Positions 51,892-61,292 are shown, counted from the first letter of the stretch. The stretch: DNA of 64,000 nt from an uncultured Lachnospiraceae bacterium (GCA_910579465.1 CAJTUB010000003.1:62001-126000), one strand, 5' to 3'. Made by a program: numbers and translations. The notes: generated by a model from the sequence alone, not told the origin.

Positions 51892-52299
51892 ATGGAAAAG
51901 TCAAAGTTAGGAATCTCGGTCTGCCTGCTGGGAATGATTGTATTTCTTACCGGCTATCTGGGGATTACAGCCCTGGCGTTGGTAGCAGGCTATATTCTTC
52001 TCAAGGAGGAGAATGAGACACTGCGGAAGTATGCAGTTTATTCAATCGTAATTTACATTGTATTTATGCTGATATCATTGTGTCTCGGGGCACTGAGTAC
52101 GGTGATTGACATCATTAACTTCAGAAGCTGGATGTATGGCAGTACGTTTTACAGTGTAATAAATGCGATTCTTTCCACAATCGGCAGTATTGTCAGCCTT
52201 GCAGAAAAGGCAGCATTTGGTCTGTTTGCTTTATGCGCACTGCTTGGCAAGCCTGTTAAGTTCGGAGCATTAGACAAGGTGATTGAAAAGCATATGTAA
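51892..52299 (+). CDS. Unrecognised small membrane protein
   Basis: A 135-residue protein with three or four hydrophobic segments (residues 8-34, 49-70 and, less strongly, 84-118). A TTAGGAGGATAAGG ribosome site precedes the ATG. It stands between fakA and recG, where Bacillus has sdaAB and sdaAA; it is not related to them. A terminator follows. Family not recognised, although short four-helix proteins of the DUF4870 type are a possibility. Confidence 0.6.
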   Translation: MEKSKLGISVCLLGMIVFLTGYLGITALALVAGYILLKEENETLRKYAVYSIVIYIVFMLISLCLGALSTVIDIINFRSWMYGSTFYSVINAILSTIGSIVSLAEKAAFGLFALCALLGKPVKFGALDKVIEKHM

Positions 52300-52314
52300 T
52301 TTTTTAAAAGAACG

Positions 52315-52350
52315 AAAGGGGTTGCCGCAGAAACGCGCAGCCCTTTCTTA
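52315..52350 (+). terminator. Intrinsic terminator before recG
   Basis: AAAGGGGTTGC (52315-52325) pairs with GCAGCCCTTT (52337-52346) with one bulged G, followed by CTTATTG. Confidence 0.65.
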
Positions 52351-52379
52351 TTGTGTAAGAAATGAGGAAAGGAGGCGCT

Positions 52380-54419
52380 ATGAAGCAGACGGAGGATGTC
52401 CGGTGTATTAAAGGAATCGGTGCAAAGACGGCGGAGCTGCTGCAAAGGCTGGAGATTCGTACCGTGGGGGATTTGCTTTCCTATTACCCGCGCAGCTATG
52501 ATACCTATGAGCTTCCGGTGCCGGTCGGGGAGGTCAGGGAGGGAGTGACGGTGACAATCGAGGCGTCGGTGATAAAGAGCGCCGATGTGACGAGATACCG
52601 GAACCTCCAGGTACTGACCTGTATCGTGCGCGACCCCTCGGGGACGCTTAAGCTTACCTGGTATAACCAGCCTTATATGAAAAACCAGCTGACAATGGGG
52701 ACAAGGCATCTGTTCCGGGGCCGGATTGTGCGCAAAAAGGGAAGCCTTGTGATGGAGCAGCCGAAAAAGTATACAAGGGAGGAGTATCAGAGGCTTTTGC
52801 AGGTATTGCAGCCCGTCTACGGGCTGACGGAGGGCTTACATAATAAGACGCTGTCAAAGGCGGTAGCAGCCGCGCTTTCCTGCTGTGAGCCGGAGGAGGA
52901 TTTTATCCCGGCACGGATTGCGAAGGCGCATAATCTGATTGCCCACCGGTATGCGGTGGAGGAGATTCATTTTCCGAAAAGCAGGGAAACGCTCGGCGAG
53001 GCAAGAAGGCGGCTGGTGTTTGAGGAGTTTTTCCGCTTCATGCTCCAGCTTTCCCATTACAAGGAGCAGAAAGGGAAAGAACAGAACCACTATCCGGTGC
53101 GGGAGACAAAGGCGTGCGGGCGGCTGATAGAGGAGCTTCCGTATGAGCTGACCAACGCACAGAAGCGGGTCTGGGAGGAGATTCAGGCGGACCTTGCCGG
53201 GGACGGGACGATGACAAGGCTTGTGCAGGGGGACGTCGGCTCCGGGAAAACGATACTTGCGATGCTGTCGCTGCTTGCAGCAGCGGAATGCGGCTATCAG
53301 GCGGCTCTGATGGCGCCTACGGAGGTACTGGCGCGTCAGCATATGGCAGAGGCGCTGCGCCTGTTTTCGGGCAGGGACATCACCTGTGTCCTTCTGACCG
53401 GCTCCATGACCGCGGCTCAGAAAAAAGAGGTAAGGGAGCAGATAAGGTCGGGGGAAGCGGATATTATCATCGGAACACAGACACTGTTCCAGGAGAAGGT
53501 GGAGTATTGCTCGCTCGGACTTGTGATTACAGACGAGCAGCACCGGTTCGGGGTGCGGCAGCGCGAGAAGTTCTCCGAAAAGGGGGGACATCCGCATATT
53601 CTGGTGATGAGCGCGACGCCGATACCGCGTACCCTTGCAATTATTTTATACGGCGACCTGGACATTTCGATTGTGGACGAGCTGCCAAAGGGCAGGAAGC
53701 CGGTAAAGAACTGTGTTGTCGGCACAGGCTACCGGGAGACTGCGTACCGCTTTATTGCAAAGCAGGTAGCAGCCGGACGGCAGGCGTATATTATCTGCGC
53801 TATGGTAGAAGAAAGCGATACGACCGATATTGAGAATGTTACGGACTATACGGAGCAGCTGCGGGAGGCGCTCGGCGGCGGAATCTGTGTCGAGTACCTG
53901 CACGGGAAGATGCCTGCCAGGGAAAAGACGGAACGGATGAACCGGTTTGCGGCAGGGGAAATCCAGGTACTGGTATCGACAACGGTAATCGAGGTCGGTG
54001 TCAATGTGCCGAACGCGACGGTGATGATGATAGAGAACGCAGAGCGCTTCGGACTGGCACAGCTCCATCAGCTGCGCGGCAGGGTCGGGCGCGGTGATGC
54101 GGAGTCGTACTGCATTATGATAAGCGCCTCGGACGCGCCGGAAACCATGGAACGGCTCGAAATCCTGAACCGCTCCAACGACGGCTTCTTTATTGCCGGA
54201 GAGGATTTGCGGCTGCGCGGACCGGGAGACCTGTTCGGCATACGGCAGAGCGGGGAATTTGAGTTTGCGGTTGCGGATATTTATGCAGACGCGGCAGTCC
54301 TGAAGGAAGTAAGTGAAACCGTAAAGGCACTTTCCGCAAAGGAGGCAGAAGAGCTGTACCGGCGGTGCTTCCAAGAAAAAACTGCCGAAGTCATCCGCGA
54401 CATGGCAGAATCCATCTGA
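52380..54419 (+). CDS. recG: ATP-dependent DNA helicase RecG
   Basis: Branch-migration helicase that remodels stalled replication forks and Holliday junctions. The N-terminal wedge/OB domain (VTVTIEASVIKSADVTRYRN) precedes the helicase core: Walker A QGDVGSGKTILA (about residues 283-294), DEQHRFG (motif II), MSATPIPRTLA (motif III), HGKMPAREKTERM and STTVIEVGVNVPNA, then RVGRG and the C-terminal TRG part. Length of 679 residues from the ATG at 52380, which has GGAAAGGAGG ahead, is normal. Confidence 0.96.
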   Translation: MKQTEDVRCIKGIGAKTAELLQRLEIRTVGDLLSYYPRSYDTYELPVPVGEVREGVTVTIEASVIKSADVTRYRNLQVLTCIVRDPSGTLKLTWYNQPYMKNQLTMGTRHLFRGRIVRKKGSLVMEQPKKYTREEYQRLLQVLQPVYGLTEGLHNKTLSKAVAAALSCCEPEEDFIPARIAKAHNLIAHRYAVEEIHFPKSRETLGEARRRLVFEEFFRFMLQLSHYKEQKGKEQNHYPVRETKACGRLIEELPYELTNAQKRVWEEIQADLAGDGTMTRLVQGDVGSGKTILAMLSLLAAAECGYQAALMAPTEVLARQHMAEALRLFSGRDITCVLLTGSMTAAQKKEVREQIRSGEADIIIGTQTLFQEKVEYCSLGLVITDEQHRFGVRQREKFSEKGGHPHILVMSATPIPRTLAIILYGDLDISIVDELPKGRKPVKNCVVGTGYRETAYRFIAKQVAAGRQAYIICAMVEESDTTDIENVTDYTEQLREALGGGICVEYLHGKMPAREKTERMNRFAAGEIQVLVSTTVIEVGVNVPNATVMMIENAERFGLAQLHQLRGRVGRGDAESYCIMISASDAPETMERLEILNRSNDGFFIAGEDLRLRGPGDLFGIRQSGEFEFAVADIYADAAVLKEVSETVKALSAKEAEELYRRCFQEKTAEVIRDMAESI

Positions 54420-54457
54420 CCCCCTTTTTAGGTTTGCGTATTTTTTAGTAATCTAAG

Positions 54458-54649
54458 AAAGTTCCGGCGTCGCAGAGTAGCTTCTTTTTGCATTTGTCCG
54501 AAGGACCGCAGCTTTTAGCGGAGCCGGAATCACCTCTTAGGGCTGGTTAGGCGCGAGGACGCCACCGAGCGGCTTAACAGCACTTAGAGGAAGTCTGGCG
54601 GAGCGTTTGCGCATGCAATAAAGAAGCTACTCTGCGATGCCGGAACTTT
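54458..54649. repeat. 192-base element with 36-base inverted arms and inner hairpins (possible ncRNA or MITE)
   Basis: The left arm (54458-54493) starts AAAGTTCCGGCGTCGCAGAG and the right arm (54613-54649) is its reverse complement over the full length, with one G-T difference and one extra A. Between them lie further stems: GTCC/GGAC (54496-54506), CCGC/GCGG (54506-54521), CCTCT/AGAGG (54533-54590) enclosing GGCG/CGCC (54550-54563). The whole can fold as a multi-branched RNA closed by a long stem. It has no coding potential on either strand that I can support, and no T run directly follows the plus-strand arm. Confidence 0.75.
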
Positions 54650-54685
54650 GCCCAGGTTTTAAAAATGCGGAACCGCAAGTTTTCC

Positions 54686-54713
54686 TTTTCTTTTTTGAAA
54701 AATGTGGTATACT
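54686..54713 (+). promoter_or_regulatory. Probable SigA promoter of the AAA+ gene
   Basis: TATACT at 54708-54713 preceded by GTGG; the -35 box TTTTCT (54686-54691) is weak, spacer 16. It resembles the apt promoter closely. Confidence 0.55.
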
Positions 54714-54757
54714 TATTATGTGTGTACTGGAAAAGCAGAACAGAAAGGAGCGGTCCG

Positions 54758-56350
54758 ATGCAGAAGTCATATACCAACCAGCAGTTAAGGCGTATTGCCG
54801 GAGATAATTACCAGCTGCTTTCGGATTACTGTGCCTTGCTGACCGCTGAGGGGTATTTTTCCAAGGCGGAGGAGATTTTATGCCTTTCCGTGGAGGAGGT
54901 GCTGGACTTGTATGTGCAGTCCCTTCTGGTGCAGTTTCTGGTATTTGGCAAGCGTCTGCATGCGGAGGAGGTTTTCTTTGCCGCAGGCGTGACAAGGCAG
55001 GACATGCTTGGTCTGAAGGAGGCGTGGGAAGCAGGGGATATGACGGAGGCCGTGACAAGGGCGGCAAAGTTTTTGGAGACACCGCCGATTCTTTTGCAGC
55101 TGTTCGGTCTGCGGGACCAGGAGAAGGAGAAGGGAGTCACGGGGCTTTTTTTTGATTCGCTGCTCAATATTATGATTTGCCTGGCGTATCTGAACCAGGT
55201 GAGGGACGGGCAGATTTCGAAGTTTATCAGCCTGTATTTTGATAAGGTTTCGGTTTTTTTGGAAAACAGACAGGAGGCATCCCGCACAGTGGACGGAAAG
55301 TACATATTCAAGAAGCTGTGCTCCGGAAGTCTTTCGGAGGGCTGTGCGCTTTTACGGGAAGCCGGAGAGGACTTTGCCTCCTATAAACGGAAGTATTTTT
55401 ACTACAGACAGGGTGTCAGCGCCTTTGCGGCGGCAGATGCGGTGCAGGAGCAGAAGAGAGAGGAGGTGCCGGAGGCTTTGTCAGAGCTTCTGGCGGATGC
55501 GGCGGAGCCTCCCGCGGAGCGGAAGGAACCGGAAGCCGGGGACGAGCTTTCGCGGCTGACCGGGGAGCTGGAGCGCATGATAGGTTTACAGGAGGTCAAG
55601 GAAGAAATCCGGACGTTAGTGAATCTGATTAAGGTAAAGCGCATGCGGGAAAGGTACAATCTCCCGCAGATGAATATGTCCTATCATATGGTGTTTACCG
55701 GAAGCCCCGGCACGGGGAAAACCACGGTGGCGCGTCTGGTTGCCGGAATCTACCGGGAGCTTGGCATCTTAAGCAGGGGGACGCTGACCGAAACGGACCG
55801 TTCCGGGCTGGTGGCAGGCTATGTCGGGCAGACGGCGCTCAAGGTAAAGGAAGTAGTGGAGCGGGCGCTCGGCGGCGTTCTGTTCATTGACGAGGCATAT
55901 GCCCTTGCGCCGGAGAATGCAAGCAATGATTTCGGGGCAGAGGCGGTCGATACCTTAGTGAAGCTGATGGAGGACCACCGGGATGACCTGGTGGTGATTG
56001 TCGCAGGCTATACGGAGGAGATGCAGCGGTTTTTAAAGGCAAACACGGGGCTGCACTCCCGTTTTAATAAATTTATTACGTTTTCCGATTATACGGATGA
56101 GGAGCTTTTGCTGATTCTGGATTCCATGGCAGCGGAGACAGGCTTCTGTCTGACCGAGGCGGCAAGGAAAAGGATTGCGGAGCGGCTTGCGGGGATGAGT
56201 GCCGGGGAAAAGAAAAGCTTCGGCAATGCGCGCGGAATCCGCAACCTGTTCGAGCGGCTCGTAAGCAATCAGGCAAACCGTATTATCGGCTATACATCCC
56301 AGTCGGTAAAGGATATTACAGTAATTACGGAAGAGGATGTTGTCCAGTAG
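54758..56350 (+). CDS. AAA+ ATPase of the CbxX/CfqX (SpoVK-like) family
   Basis: A 530-residue protein. The N-terminal half (about residues 1-235) is helical and unrecognised; an acidic, Pro/Glu-rich linker follows; the AAA+ domain has GLQEVKEEIRTLVNLIKVKRM, Walker A GSPGTGKTT (about 315-323), the CbxX pore-loop pattern VAGYVGQTALKVKEVVERA, Walker B VLFIDEAYAL and sensor/arginine region GLHSRFNKFITF, GNARGIRNLFE. In Bacillus the related SpoVK acts in sporulation; in others CbxX activates Rubisco. The ATG at 54758 has AAAGGAG ahead. It is followed after 10 bases by a glycosyltransferase gene. Confidence 0.88.
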   Translation: MQKSYTNQQLRRIAGDNYQLLSDYCALLTAEGYFSKAEEILCLSVEEVLDLYVQSLLVQFLVFGKRLHAEEVFFAAGVTRQDMLGLKEAWEAGDMTEAVTRAAKFLETPPILLQLFGLRDQEKEKGVTGLFFDSLLNIMICLAYLNQVRDGQISKFISLYFDKVSVFLENRQEASRTVDGKYIFKKLCSGSLSEGCALLREAGEDFASYKRKYFYYRQGVSAFAAADAVQEQKREEVPEALSELLADAAEPPAERKEPEAGDELSRLTGELERMIGLQEVKEEIRTLVNLIKVKRMRERYNLPQMNMSYHMVFTGSPGTGKTTVARLVAGIYRELGILSRGTLTETDRSGLVAGYVGQTALKVKEVVERALGGVLFIDEAYALAPENASNDFGAEAVDTLVKLMEDHRDDLVVIVAGYTEEMQRFLKANTGLHSRFNKFITFSDYTDEELLLILDSMAAETGFCLTEAARKRIAERLAGMSAGEKKSFGNARGIRNLFERLVSNQANRIIGYTSQSVKDITVITEEDVVQ

Positions 56351-56360
56351 AGGAGGAAAC

Positions 56361-57314
56361 ATGGAGAGCAGATTACAGGAGCGGATTTCGATTGTGATTC
56401 CCGTATACAATGAAGGGGCGCATATCAGGGAGTCGATGGCTCATGTAGAGCATATATGCAGGGAGGCTTCCATTCCCTATGAGCTGGTGCTGATTGACGA
56501 CGGCTCGCGGGACAATTCCTGGGAGGAGCTCCGCCATATGGCAGAGGAGAATCCGGACATTACAGCGGTGCGGCTTTCCAGAAATTTCGGAAAGGAGCCG
56601 GCGCTATGTGCCGGGCTGGATATTGCGGCCGGTGCGGCAGTCCTTGTGATGGACGCGGATTTGCAGCATCCGCCGGAGTATATTCCGGAGATGGTGCGGC
56701 TCTGGCAGGAGGGTGCGGAGGTCGTCGAGGGCGTGAAGCGTTCCCGCGGGAAGGAGAAGCGCTCGTACCGTTTTTGTGCCAGACTGTTTTACGGGATGAT
56801 AAGCAAGGCGACCGGCATTGATTTTGACAATGCCTCTGACTTTAAGCTCCTTGACAGGAAGGTAGTCGAGGCGATGAAGCAGATGCCGGAGCGTATGACG
56901 TTTTTCCGCGGGATGTCGGCATGGGTCGGCTTTGAGCGCCGCACGTTTGAGTTTGAGGTGGCGGAGCGGGTGGACGGAAAGTCCAAGTTTTCCCTGAAGC
57001 GTCTGGTTACGCTTGCGGTGACGGCAGTAACGTCGTATACGTCGGCGCCGTTACATTGTATTACGGTGCTGGGCTTTATTATGCTGCTTGGCGCGGCCCT
57101 GTTAGGAATCCAGACACTCTATATGAAGTTTGCGGGGCATGCGCAGGGCGGCTTTACCACGGTCATTCTGCTGCTGCTTTTTATCGGCAGCATGATTATG
57201 ATCAGTCTCGGGATTATCGGACTGTATCTGATGAAAATATACCATGAAATCAAAGGGCGGCCTCGTTACCTGACTTCCCGGGTGATTCGTATGGGAGAGG
57301 AGGAAAAGCAGTAA
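56361..57314 (+). CDS. GT2 glycosyltransferase, DPM1/GtrB-like, with two membrane helices
   Basis: A 317-residue enzyme predicted to move a sugar from a nucleotide donor to polyprenyl phosphate on the cytoplasmic side. GT-A fold motifs: ISIVIPVYNEG, LVLIDDGSRDNSW, LSRNFGKEPALCAGL and the DXD-type VMDADLQHPPE. Two C-terminal helices (about residues 228-250 and 262-288) and SKFSLKRLVTLA place it in the GtrB/ArnC group. The ATG at 56361 has AGAGGAGG ahead. The stop overlaps the next start (TAATG), so it is coupled to the large membrane protein. Confidence 0.92.
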   Translation: MESRLQERISIVIPVYNEGAHIRESMAHVEHICREASIPYELVLIDDGSRDNSWEELRHMAEENPDITAVRLSRNFGKEPALCAGLDIAAGAAVLVMDADLQHPPEYIPEMVRLWQEGAEVVEGVKRSRGKEKRSYRFCARLFYGMISKATGIDFDNASDFKLLDRKVVEAMKQMPERMTFFRGMSAWVGFERRTFEFEVAERVDGKSKFSLKRLVTLAVTAVTSYTSAPLHCITVLGFIMLLGAALLGIQTLYMKFAGHAQGGFTTVILLLLFIGSMIMISLGIIGLYLMKIYHEIKGRPRYLTSRVIRMGEEEKQ

Positions 57315-59404
57315 TGGGTGCTGTGTTGTTTCTGACAATTTCGGTTGTATTCGGCTATGCGGTGTGCGAGACGCTGCTTCCGGGTCTGAAAAGGGCGGGG
57401 GAAAGGACATTTGACGGACGGGAGCTTTCCCTGTCCTCCTATTTCCTGCGGGTGCCTGCATGGGTGCTTGCCGGACTGATTCCGCTTACCTGGGCGGCTT
57501 ATCTTACTGCCTATGTGCTGAAGGTGTACGGCGGGAAGGAATACCCGCTTCTTCTGGCAGATATTCTTGTGATGTCCGTGGCGGCAGCTGTGTCCGCAGT
57601 GCTTCTTTTCTTTTTGTACCGGAGGAGAAAGAAGGAGCAGGAGCACTCCGGAGGCAGGAACCGGCTGACTGCCGGGGAATGGATTTTTCTGGCGTTGCTT
57701 CTCCTTCTGATTGTGCAGATGATGTTCCTGACGTTTTTCGTATCCAAGGGGCAGCTTTACGTCGGGCTTTCGGTGTTCAGTGATTTTGCGCCGCATATGG
57801 GAATGATACGTTCGTTTTCCTACGGGAACAATTTCCCTACGACGTATTCGCATTTTGCGGGCGAGGATATCCGGTATCATTTCCTGTTCCAGTTCCTTGC
57901 GGGGAATCTGGAGTTTTTAGGGTTGCGTCTGGATTTTGCGTTTAATCTTCCGAGTATTTTCGGGCTGCTTGCCTCCTGTATGCTGTTGTATGCGCTGGCC
58001 GTAAAGCTTTCGGGAAAGCGTGCGGTCGGCTATCTGACGACGCTGTTTTTCTTGTTCCGCAGCTCTCCGAGCTTCTTCCGGTTCCTGGCGGAGCTGCCGA
58101 AGGGGCAGATTATCGAGCGGCTGAGGATGCAGGCGGAGTTTATTTCCTATACGCAGAATGAGGGCTGGGGGCTCTGGAACCTGAATGTATACTGCAACCA
58201 GAGGCACTTTGCGTTTGCCATTGCGGTGATGCTTCTGGCGCTGCATTATTTTATGCCGTATGTCTATGCGATGGCGGAAAAGCTTAGCGGGGTGCGGGAG
58301 GAGCTTTCGCAGGGAAAGCATTCCGTACCGGAGAGGCTTCTGTTCTACGGTAGGACACTGTTCTTCTCCAAGGGTGCCTTCGGGGTAAAGCGCCCGGTTG
58401 TTTCGCTGTTTTTCGGCATTTTGCTTGGCGGGCTTGCCTTTTTTAACGGCTCTGTCCTGACAGCCGCCTGCGCCATGCTCTTTTTCATGGCGGCAGTTTC
58501 GGACCGGCGCCTGGACTATCTGATTACCGCGGGGACGGCGCTGGTGCTTTCCCTGGCAGAGTCGGCGCTGTTTGTGGAAGGCTCTGCGGTCTCCCCGTCG
58601 TATGTGTTTGGCTTCCTGGCGGAAAATAAGACGCTGTTCGGCGCCCTGGATTATATGTGGCAGCTGTGGGGAATCCTGCTGTTGTTCGTAGCAGGCTATC
58701 TTTTGTTCGGACGCGGCGTAAAGCGGTATCTGGTGTTTGTGTTTTCAGTGCCGCTGATTATGGCGTTTACGCTGTCCCTGACGGTGGACGTCACAGTCAA
58801 TCATAAGTTTGTGATGCTGTCGGAGATGCTGCTTTCCCTGTTCCCGGCGCTGGTGCTGGCAGACCTGTGGGAAAGGCGCTGTACGTTTATGGAGCGCCGC
58901 CTTGCGGCAAGGCGGGTTGTGGCGGCAGTGCTGGTCGTGCTCCTGACGGTAACCGGCGTTTTCGAGTATCTGATTGTGCTGCGGAGGAACCAGCCGCAGA
59001 ATAATCTGCTCTATCAGATGGACGACCCGCTGACGCTGTGGGTGAAGGAAAACGCGGACTCGGACGATATCATTCTTTCTTCCTGGTATCATCTGCACCG
59101 GGTTGTACTCGGCGGCGGCATGCTTTATTTCGGCTGGCCGTATTATGCATGGTCTGCAGGGTATGATACCCCTTACAGGGAGCAGCAGGTTGCCCTGATG
59201 TTTGAAGCAGAAACCGTACAGGAGCTGGATGCCCTCATCAAAGAAAATAAAATCCGCTATATCATTGTCGATAATGATGCCAGAAGCAACACCTCATACG
59301 AGGTGCGCGAGGATGTAATTGCGGCAGCATATCAAGCGGTCTATACGGAAGGAGAGGGAGACTGGAAGCTGACGGTATATGATACCGAACAGCCGGTTTC
59401 CTGA
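57314..59404 (+). CDS. Large GT-C-like membrane protein
   Basis: A 696-residue protein with about 12-14 membrane helices and a C-terminal outer domain of about 120 residues (from LYQMDDPLTLWVKENAD to the end, including KIRYIIVDNDARS). The first large outer loop holds SDFAPHMGMIRSFSYGNNFP and HFAGEDIRYHFLFQFLAGNL, a pattern comparable to the active-site loop of polyprenyl-phosphate-dependent GT-C glycosyltransferases and to the DUF2298 protein at 61340. It overlaps the GtrB-like gene by one base, so it likely uses the lipid-linked sugar made by it. Acceptor unknown. Confidence 0.72.
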   Translation: MGAVLFLTISVVFGYAVCETLLPGLKRAGERTFDGRELSLSSYFLRVPAWVLAGLIPLTWAAYLTAYVLKVYGGKEYPLLLADILVMSVAAAVSAVLLFFLYRRRKKEQEHSGGRNRLTAGEWIFLALLLLLIVQMMFLTFFVSKGQLYVGLSVFSDFAPHMGMIRSFSYGNNFPTTYSHFAGEDIRYHFLFQFLAGNLEFLGLRLDFAFNLPSIFGLLASCMLLYALAVKLSGKRAVGYLTTLFFLFRSSPSFFRFLAELPKGQIIERLRMQAEFISYTQNEGWGLWNLNVYCNQRHFAFAIAVMLLALHYFMPYVYAMAEKLSGVREELSQGKHSVPERLLFYGRTLFFSKGAFGVKRPVVSLFFGILLGGLAFFNGSVLTAACAMLFFMAAVSDRRLDYLITAGTALVLSLAESALFVEGSAVSPSYVFGFLAENKTLFGALDYMWQLWGILLLFVAGYLLFGRGVKRYLVFVFSVPLIMAFTLSLTVDVTVNHKFVMLSEMLLSLFPALVLADLWERRCTFMERRLAARRVVAAVLVVLLTVTGVFEYLIVLRRNQPQNNLLYQMDDPLTLWVKENADSDDIILSSWYHLHRVVLGGGMLYFGWPYYAWSAGYDTPYREQQVALMFEAETVQELDALIKENKIRYIIVDNDARSNTSYEVREDVIAAAYQAVYTEGEGDWKLTVYDTEQPVS

Positions 59405-59446
59405 TAACAGGAGAAGGAAATTATTTCGGAAGCGAAAGGAGAAGCT

Positions 59447-60556
59447 ATGAAATTTGATTATGTAGTAGTAGGAGCCGGACTTGCCGGACTGACGGTGGCA
59501 GAGCGCATTGCGGAGGAGCTTGGGAAGACGGTGCTTGTAATTGAGAAACGCGGGCACATCGGCGGGAATGTGTATGATTCCTACAATGAGGCCGGCATCC
59601 TCATTCACAATTACGGGCCTCACATTTTCCATACCAACGATAAGGGCGTGTATGACTATTTAAGCCGGTTTACGAAGTGGAACGACTTCTGGCACCGGGT
59701 GCTGACGTATGTGGACGGGAACCTGATTCCGATGCCGATTACCGTGGAGACCGTAAACAAGCTCTATAACCTGAATTTAAGCACGTTTGAGGTGGAGGAG
59801 TTTTTCCGGAAGCATGCCGAGGATATCCCGGAGGTAAAGACGAGCCGTGATGTCGTGCTGAGCAAGGTCGGTGAGGAGATTTACCGGAAGTTTTTTGAGA
59901 ATTACACGAAGAAGCAGTGGGGACTTGATCCGGCGGAGATTGATACCTCGGTAATTTCGCGGATTCCGGTCCGGACGAACCGCGACACCAGATATTTTGC
60001 GGACAAGTACCAGGGAATGCCGCGGCACGGTTATACGAAGATGTGTGAGAATATGGTAAAGAATCCGAAGATTAAGATTCTTTTGAATACCGACTACAAA
60101 GAGATTATCGGGGATTTAGAGTACGAGGCGCTGATTTATACCGGTCCGACGGATTACTTCTATGATTATAAATACGGGAAGATGGCGTACCGGAGCCTCC
60201 GCTTTGAGTTTGAGACCTTTGACTGTGATTCCTATCAGGAGGCGCCGGTCGTAAACTATCCGAACGACTATGATTTTACGAGAATTACGGAGTTTAAGAA
60301 GCTGACCTGGCAGAAGCATGATAAGACCACCATTTTGAAGGAGTTCCCGACCTCGGAGGGCGAGCCGTATTATCCGTTCCCGACTGCGGAGTATAAGGAG
60401 CAGTTTGCAAAGTACCGTGTCGAGATGGAGAAGGAAACCAACGTATTTTTCCTTGGCAGGCTGGCGGAGTACCGTTATTACAACATGGACGCCGTAGTGC
60501 GGAGTGCGCTGAACCTGTTTGAAGAAAAAATTGCAAAGCAGAGAACAAAGGAGTGA
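59447..60556 (+). CDS. glf: UDP-galactopyranose mutase
   Basis: FAD enzyme that converts UDP-galactopyranose to UDP-galactofuranose, the donor for surface galactan. The 369-residue protein opens with the FAD-binding Rossmann motif VVGAGLAGLTVAERIA and EKRGHIGGNVYDSYN, then GPHIFHTND, TKKQWG, and the C-terminal GRLAEYRYYNMD, all typical for Glf. It implies that galactofuranose is part of a surface polysaccharide made by the neighbouring genes. An AAGGAGAAGC ribosome site precedes the ATG. Confidence 0.97.
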   Translation: MKFDYVVVGAGLAGLTVAERIAEELGKTVLVIEKRGHIGGNVYDSYNEAGILIHNYGPHIFHTNDKGVYDYLSRFTKWNDFWHRVLTYVDGNLIPMPITVETVNKLYNLNLSTFEVEEFFRKHAEDIPEVKTSRDVVLSKVGEEIYRKFFENYTKKQWGLDPAEIDTSVISRIPVRTNRDTRYFADKYQGMPRHGYTKMCENMVKNPKIKILLNTDYKEIIGDLEYEALIYTGPTDYFYDYKYGKMAYRSLRFEFETFDCDSYQEAPVVNYPNDYDFTRITEFKKLTWQKHDKTTILKEFPTSEGEPYYPFPTAEYKEQFAKYRVEMEKETNVFFLGRLAEYRYYNMDAVVRSALNLFEEKIAKQRTKE

Positions 60557-60560
60557 GCAG

Positions 60561-61292
60561 ATGGATAAGTTATATATTGTAATTCCTGCCTACAATGAGC
60601 AGGAGACGATACAGAGCGTGATTGACGACTGGCATCCGGTTGCCGTAAGCTGCGGCGAGGATTCCCGTCTGGTGATTATCGACGACGGGAGCAAGGACAG
60701 TACCTACGCGATTTTAAAGGAGGCGGAAAAGAGCCATCCGCAGCTGATTGCGCTGACAAAGCCGAACGGCGGGCACGGCGCGACGCTGCTGTATGGTTAT
60801 GATTATGCTCTTTCGCAGGGAGCGGATTATATCTTCCAGACGGACTCCGACGGGCAGACGAAGGCGGAGGAGTTTGCAGAGTTCTGGAAGCTGCGGCATA
60901 ACTACGCAATGGTAATCGGCCACCGGAACAAGCGGGAGGACGGTATCTCGAGAATCTTTGTGACAAAGACGTTGAAGCTTGTCTGCTTCCTGTTCTTCCA
61001 TGTTAAGCTGACTGATGCGAATACGCCGTTCCGTCTGATGAAGGCAGTCGAGTTAAAGAAGGTGCTGCCGCTGATTCCGAAGGATTATAACCTGTCGAAC
61101 GTCGTGATTTCGGTGATTTTTGCCAAGAAAAAGCTTCCGGTCAAGTATATCCCGATTACGTTCCGGCCGAGACAGGGCGGCGTCAACTCCATTAATATGA
61201 AGCGTATTTTCAAAATTGGCAGGCAGGCGGTCGGCGATTTTATTAAAATCAACAAGGTCGTGAACCAGGCATGCCAGAAGGAGAAGAAATAG
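60561..61292 (+). CDS. GT2 family glycosyltransferase
   Basis: A 243-residue GT-A fold enzyme without membrane helices in its C-terminus. Motifs: LYIVIPAYNEQETI, LVIIDDGSKDST, KPNGGHGATLLYGYDYAL and FQTDSDGQTKAEEF. After the catalytic core, ANTPFRLMK and RPRQGGVNSINMKRI resemble polyprenyl-phosphate transferases. The ATG at 60561 has AAAGGAG ahead; it lies 4 bases after glf. It probably forms another lipid-linked sugar for the large membrane protein downstream. Confidence 0.9.
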   Translation: MDKLYIVIPAYNEQETIQSVIDDWHPVAVSCGEDSRLVIIDDGSKDSTYAILKEAEKSHPQLIALTKPNGGHGATLLYGYDYALSQGADYIFQTDSDGQTKAEEFAEFWKLRHNYAMVIGHRNKREDGISRIFVTKTLKLVCFLFFHVKLTDANTPFRLMKAVELKKVLPLIPKDYNLSNVVISVIFAKKKLPVKYIPITFRPRQGGVNSINMKRIFKIGRQAVGDFIKINKVVNQACQKEKK

